Shown: positions 7,323 to 10,329 of the stretch, piece by piece
How the letters are laid out: each line of letters starts with the position of its first letter
Position numbering within the stretch: the first letter of the stretch is position 1
Origin: Bacteroidota bacterium
Lineage (GTDB): Bacteria; Bacteroidota; Bacteroidia; Flavobacteriales; Flavobacteriaceae
Length of the DNA stretch: 10,329 nt
Direction: 5' to 3'
NCBI GenBank assembly: GCA_947468985.1
Contig: CANINJ010000048.1
Span: 1 to 10,329 of the forward strand
Notes under the pieces: model-generated
Told to the model about the DNA's origin: nothing
Databases searched by the model: none
Seen by the model: the letters and a program-made list of their open reading frames with translations, nothing else
Program-made: the position numbers and the translations under genes

Positions 7323-7371
7323 AAAACCGTTTATTTTAACAAAGTTTGTGATTTGTAAAATAAACGGTTTT
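7323..7371 (-). terminator. Intrinsic terminator of asd: 16-bp perfect hairpin
   Basis: AAAACCGTTTATTTTA (7323-7338) and its exact reverse complement (7356-7371) flank a 17-nt loop. On the minus strand the stem begins 15 bp after the asd stop codon and is followed by T-rich sequence (CTTATTTCCTTTTTT), so it is positioned to end the asd transcript. The loop itself contains the small dyad ACAAA-G-TTTGT (7339-7349). Because the next gene on the same strand starts about 30 bp beyond the stem, the hairpin also marks a transcription boundary between asd and the putative metal unit. Confidence 0.75.
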
Positions 7372-7386
7372 TATAAGTAAGTGGAA

Positions 7387-8376
7387 TTATACCAATTGGT
7401 TTGCCACTAAATATTCCGCAATTTGAACCGTATTTGTAGCAGCTCCTTTTCGTAAATTATCGGCAACAATCCACATATTTAGGGTGTTTTCTTGACTTTC
7501 ATCCCGACGAATTCTACCTACAAATACATCGTCTTTTCCTTGCGCATAAATCGGCATTGGATATGTATAGGTATCATTATTATCCTGAACTACAACTCCT
7601 GATGTGTGGTGCAAAATAGAACGCACATCATTCACATCAAAATCAGAAGTAAATTCTACATTTACTGCCTCGCTATGACCGCCAACAATTGGCACACGAA
7701 CAGCAGTAGCCGTTACTTTTATTGAATTGTCACTTAATATTTTTTTGGTTTCACGAACCAATTTCATTTCTTCTTTCGTGTAGCCGTTGTCTTCAAAACT
7801 GTCGCATTGTGGAATTGCATTTCTGTGAATTGGATATTTATAAGCCATTTCGGCTTGAATTCCAGCATATTCATTTTCCAATTGTTGTACTGCTTTTACT
7901 CCAGTTCCAGTAATAGATTGGTATGTTGATACAATAACACGTTTGATGTTGTATTTTTTATGTAATGGTGCCAAAACCAAAACCATTTGAATGGTTGAAC
8001 AATTTGGATTTGCAATTATTTTATCTTCTTTTGTTAATTCTGAAGCATTAATTTCAGGGACAATTAATTTTTTTGTTGCGTCCATTCTCCATGCCGAAGA
8101 ATTGTCAATTACGGTTGTTCCTGCTGCTGCAAATTTCGGAGCCCATTCCAAAGATGTTTCACCACCTGCAGAAAATAAGGCAATATCAGCTTTCATATCT
8201 ACCGCCGTTTGCATTCCTACAACTTTATATTTTTTTCCTTTGAATTTAACTTCTTTACCAACTGATTTCTCTGAGGCCACGAGGATTAATTCTGATATCG
8301 GGAAATTTCTTTCTGCTAAAACTTGAAGCATTATTTCTCCAACCATTCCTGTAGCGCCAACAACTGCAATTTTCAT
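7387..8376 (-). CDS. asd: Aspartate-semialdehyde dehydrogenase
   Basis: A complete 329-residue enzyme that reduces aspartyl phosphate to aspartate semialdehyde with NADPH in the cytoplasm. This is the branch-point intermediate for lysine/diaminopimelate, threonine and methionine. The N-terminal Rossmann motif is GATGMVG (7-13). NPNCST holds the catalytic Cys126; YQSITGTG (152-159) carries the conserved Gln153; and RVPIVGGHSEAV holds substrate-binding Arg227 and catalytic His234. The length is in the usual range for the bacterial family and no key residue is missing. ATG 8376 places the glycine motif at the normal position. The gene appears to be transcribed alone, from a Bacteroidota-type promoter just upstream to a strong hairpin just downstream. 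No lysine riboswitch or leader peptide is visible, since the leader appears to be only about 25 nt. Confidence 0.97.
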   Translation of the reverse strand: MKIAVVGATGMVGEIMLQVLAERNFPISELILVASEKSVGKEVKFKGKKYKVVGMQTAVDMKADIALFSAGGETSLEWAPKFAAAGTTVIDNSSAWRMDATKKLIVPEINASELTKEDKIIANPNCSTIQMVLVLAPLHKKYNIKRVIVSTYQSITGTGVKAVQQLENEYAGIQAEMAYKYPIHRNAIPQCDSFEDNGYTKEEMKLVRETKKILSDNSIKVTATAVRVPIVGGHSEAVNVEFTSDFDVNDVRSILHHTSGVVVQDNNDTYTYPMPIYAQGKDDVFVGRIRRDESQENTLNMWIVADNLRKGAATNTVQIAEYLVANQLV

Positions 8377-8406
8377 ACTATTCTAATTTTAAATTTATTT
8401 GCCTTG

Positions 8407-8436
8407 CAAAAGTACTTAATATTCAATTCAAAACAA
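8407..8436 (-). promoter_or_regulatory. Bacteroidota promoter of asd (-33 TTG, -7 TACTTTTG)
   Basis: On the minus strand TACTTTTG (8414-8407) matches the -7 consensus TAnnTTTG exactly. A TTG at 8436-8434 lies upstream with a 19-bp spacer, inside the 17-23 bp range described for Flavobacterium promoters. The predicted transcript start is near 8400, leaving a leader of about 25 nt before the ATG at 8376. This is the best promoter match in the window. Confidence 0.7.
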
Positions 8437-8756
8437 TATGGCTCACAAAAAACCAAAAATTGTTATATTAATAAAATTTCAAAAACGTAATCCCTTTATT
8501 TAAAGAAACATTACAGTTTAAATTTCCGTTATGTGTAATTTTTACGGATTACTTAAAACTTTGTTAAATTAATAGGCGTGCTTAGTATATTTTTAATGCT
8601 TTATTTAAAAACCATAAGAAATATTCAAGAATTTCAACAAATTATTATCAAAATTCAAGGTAAAATACAGCTAAATATGAAATTTATATACTGATTCTTT
8701 ATTAATATCAAAATAAATACTAATTTAGCTTCACTAACAAATAAATTTTAACCCAA
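8437..8756. other. Gene-free, A+T-rich intergenic region upstream of the second TonB receptor
   Basis: No convincing coding frame, tRNA or known riboswitch is visible between the asd promoter and the receptor start at 8757. The region includes two nested inverted repeats: GTAATCC/GGATTAC (8487-8493 with 8546-8552) enclosing ATTACA/TGTAAT (8510-8515 with 8534-8539). Nearer the gene, TAATTTAG (8721-8728) is one base from the -7 consensus and about 28 bp from the ATG, but it lacks a TTG at the right distance. The receptor promoter should be in this region but cannot be placed firmly. Confidence 0.5.
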
Positions 8757-10329
8757 ATGAGAAAGCACTTACTTATTTTGACATTGTTTTTTTGCAGCAT
8801 TTCTTTTGCGCAAACAATAGTATCAGATTCAATTAAAAAGACATTATTAGATGAAGTTGTAGTTTCAGCTTCAAGAACCCCTGAAAAAGTATTGCAATCA
8901 CCTGTTACAATTGAAAGAATGGGTATTCAAGACATTAAAAAATCTGCTTCGCCTTCTTTTTATGATGGATTAGAAAATCTGAAGGAAGTTCAAATGAACA
9001 CGAGTAGTTTGTCATTTAAATCAATAAACACACGTGGTTTTGCAACGGTTGCAAACACACGTTTTATGCAATTGGTTGATGGAATGGACAATTCATCTCC
9101 TTTATTAAATTTCGTAATTGGAAATATGATTGGAGTTTCAGAAATTGACGTTCAAAGCGTAGAGTTATTACCTGGAGCATCTTCTGCTTTATATGGTGCG
9201 AATGCGTTTAATGGAATTTTATTTATGAACAGTAAAAGTCCGTTTACAAGTTCTGGAATAACTGCTTATGCTAAATTTGGACAAACAAGTCAAGAAGCTG
9301 CCGGTTCAAATAATTATAAAGATTATGGTATTAGAGTTGCACATAAATTCAATAATTATTTTGCTGCAAAAGCGAATTACACCTATATGTCAGGAACAGA
9401 TTGGTATGCTACTAATTATAATGACAAAACAGTTGCAGGAAGAGACAGAAGCCACTATGGTTATGATGGTATAAATACTTATGGAGATGAGGCTGCATCA
9501 ATTATACCTGCTCCAACTTTACCGAGCGATAAAGTTTCGAGAACTGGTTATAAAGAAACCGAATTAACAGATAACAAAGCTTCTAATACTAAAATAGACT
9601 TTTCTGTTCATTTAAGACCTTTTGGAAATGAAAAACTAGAAGTTATTTGGCAAAGTAAATTTGGATTTGGAAATGCAGTTTATCAAGGAGCTAATAGATA
9701 TTATTTGAATAACTTTTTTATGCAACAACATAAATTAGAAATCAAAGGAAAAAACTTCTTTATTAGAGGTTATACTACAACTGAAGACGGCGGAAATTCT
9801 TATGACATGACGTTTACGGCAATTAATATTAACAGAACATGGAAAACAGATAAAAACTGGTTTACAGATTATGGAACAGCGTATGCGAGGTCAACTTTGT
9901 TGTTAGGACAAACACCAGAACAAGCACATGCAGGAGCAAGAAATTTTGCAGATTATAACGTTTCGCCAGCTGGTCTTGGATTAACTCCGGCAAATACAGG
10001 TGGTGCTAATGGAATAAGACAAGAAGCTGGTTCTCCATTGTTTAATGCTGCTTTCGAAAAAGTAATAGCTGAAGCAAGTGTATTGACCGGATCTAAATTA
10101 GTTGATAATTCAAGGATTTATCATTCTGATGCAAATTATAATCTTAAAGACATCATTAAAGTTGCAGAAGTTCAAGTTGGTGGATCATTCAGACAATATG
10201 AATTGAATTCTCACGGAAGAATTTATACAGATTTAAATAGTCCAATTTATTACAATGAATATGGCGCATATACTCAAATAACGAAAAAATTAATAGGAGA
10301 TAAATTGAAATTTTCGGGTTCTGTTCGTT
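8757..10329 (+). CDS. TonB-dependent outer-membrane receptor, 5' part (runs off the right edge)
   Basis: From ATG 8757 the frame is open to the end of the window, giving 524 codons with no stop. Residues 1-18 are a signal peptide (MRKHLLILTLFFCSISFA, then Q). LDEVVVSASRTPEKV (31-45) contains the TonB box and leads straight into the plug domain (about 43-160): INTRGFATVANTRFMQLVDGMDN, then VQSVELLPGASSALYGANAFNGILFMNSK, the canonical end of the plug. Beta-barrel strands follow. Unlike the receptor at 4679-6886, there is no carboxypeptidase-regulatory-like domain before the TonB box. The family commonly has 700-1000 residues, so several hundred are missing to the right. The ligand cannot be told from the visible part, and no SusD gene is visible, though it could lie beyond the edge. 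ATG 8757 is chosen because the signal peptide begins exactly there; the leader before it (AATTTTAACCCAA) has no Shine-Dalgarno. Confidence 0.95.
   Translation, partial: MRKHLLILTLFFCSISFAQTIVSDSIKKTLLDEVVVSASRTPEKVLQSPVTIERMGIQDIKKSASPSFYDGLENLKEVQMNTSSLSFKSINTRGFATVANTRFMQLVDGMDNSSPLLNFVIGNMIGVSEIDVQSVELLPGASSALYGANAFNGILFMNSKSPFTSSGITAYAKFGQTSQEAAGSNNYKDYGIRVAHKFNNYFAAKANYTYMSGTDWYATNYNDKTVAGRDRSHYGYDGINTYGDEAASIIPAPTLPSDKVSRTGYKETELTDNKASNTKIDFSVHLRPFGNEKLEVIWQSKFGFGNAVYQGANRYYLNNFFMQQHKLEIKGKNFFIRGYTTTEDGGNSYDMTFTAININRTWKTDKNWFTDYGTAYARSTLLLGQTPEQAHAGARNFADYNVSPAGLGLTPANTGGANGIRQEAGSPLFNAAFEKVIAEASVLTGSKLVDNSRIYHSDANYNLKDIIKVAEVQVGGSFRQYELNSHGRIYTDLNSPIYYNEYGAYTQITKKLIGDKLKFSGSVR

Noticed and set aside
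7323..7371. Reading the 16-bp hairpin as a mobile-element end or attachment site
   Set aside because: No transposase, integrase or target duplication is nearby, and its position directly after the asd stop with a following T-tract fits a terminator.
7722..8326. Plus-strand frames of 63 and 111 codons inside asd
   Set aside because: They are antisense to asd, which is complete with all catalytic residues; no independent start signal or family motif is seen.
9268..9474. 68-codon plus-strand frame within the second TonB receptor
   Set aside because: It is out of phase with the receptor frame, which continues uninterrupted to the right edge.

Overview
The window looks like chromosomal DNA from a member of the Bacteroidota, most likely Flavobacteriaceae (Flavobacterium-like). 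The reasons are strong A+T richness, exported proteins with N-termini of the MKK...AQ type, two TonB-dependent receptors (one with an N-terminal carboxypeptidase-regulatory-like domain), start regions that are A-rich rather than Shine-Dalgarno-like, and several sites matching the Bacteroidota -7 promoter consensus TAnnTTTG. Species cannot be named from the sequence alone. There is no sign of a phage, insertion sequence, CRISPR array, tRNA or rRNA.

Layout from left to right. (1) Positions 1-1817, minus strand: most of an exported S9 (prolyl oligopeptidase/DPP-like) serine peptidase, cut by the left edge just before its expected catalytic His. (2) A 139-bp divergent intergenic region with a -7 element facing right and a near-perfect 23-bp palindrome. 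(3) Positions 1957-4645, plus strand: a likely co-transcribed set made of a DAO-family FAD oxidoreductase, the monofunctional peptidoglycan glycosyltransferase MtgA, and a short-chain dehydrogenase starting at TTG. (4) A small hairpin terminator between convergent genes. (5) Positions 7294-4679, minus strand: a two-gene unit of a small exported His/Cys-rich protein followed by a TonB-dependent outer-membrane receptor, with a palindrome resembling a proteobacterial Zur box just ahead of the receptor. I read this as a candidate metal (zinc or copper) acquisition cassette. (6) A 16-bp perfect hairpin that ends the next gene. (7) Positions 8376-7387, minus strand: asd, aspartate-semialdehyde dehydrogenase, with a good Bacteroidota promoter. 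(8) About 380 bp without a gene. (9) From 8757 to the right edge, plus strand: the first 524 residues of a second TonB-dependent receptor that lacks the carboxypeptidase-like domain.

Most of the window is ordinary housekeeping and envelope content (lysine/threonine/methionine and diaminopimelate precursor synthesis by Asd, glycan polymerisation by MtgA, outer-membrane transport, periplasmic proteolysis). The least described part is the His/Cys-rich protein, palindrome and receptor unit at about 4679-7308. I did not find evidence for a wholly new system, and the metal assignment is an inference.
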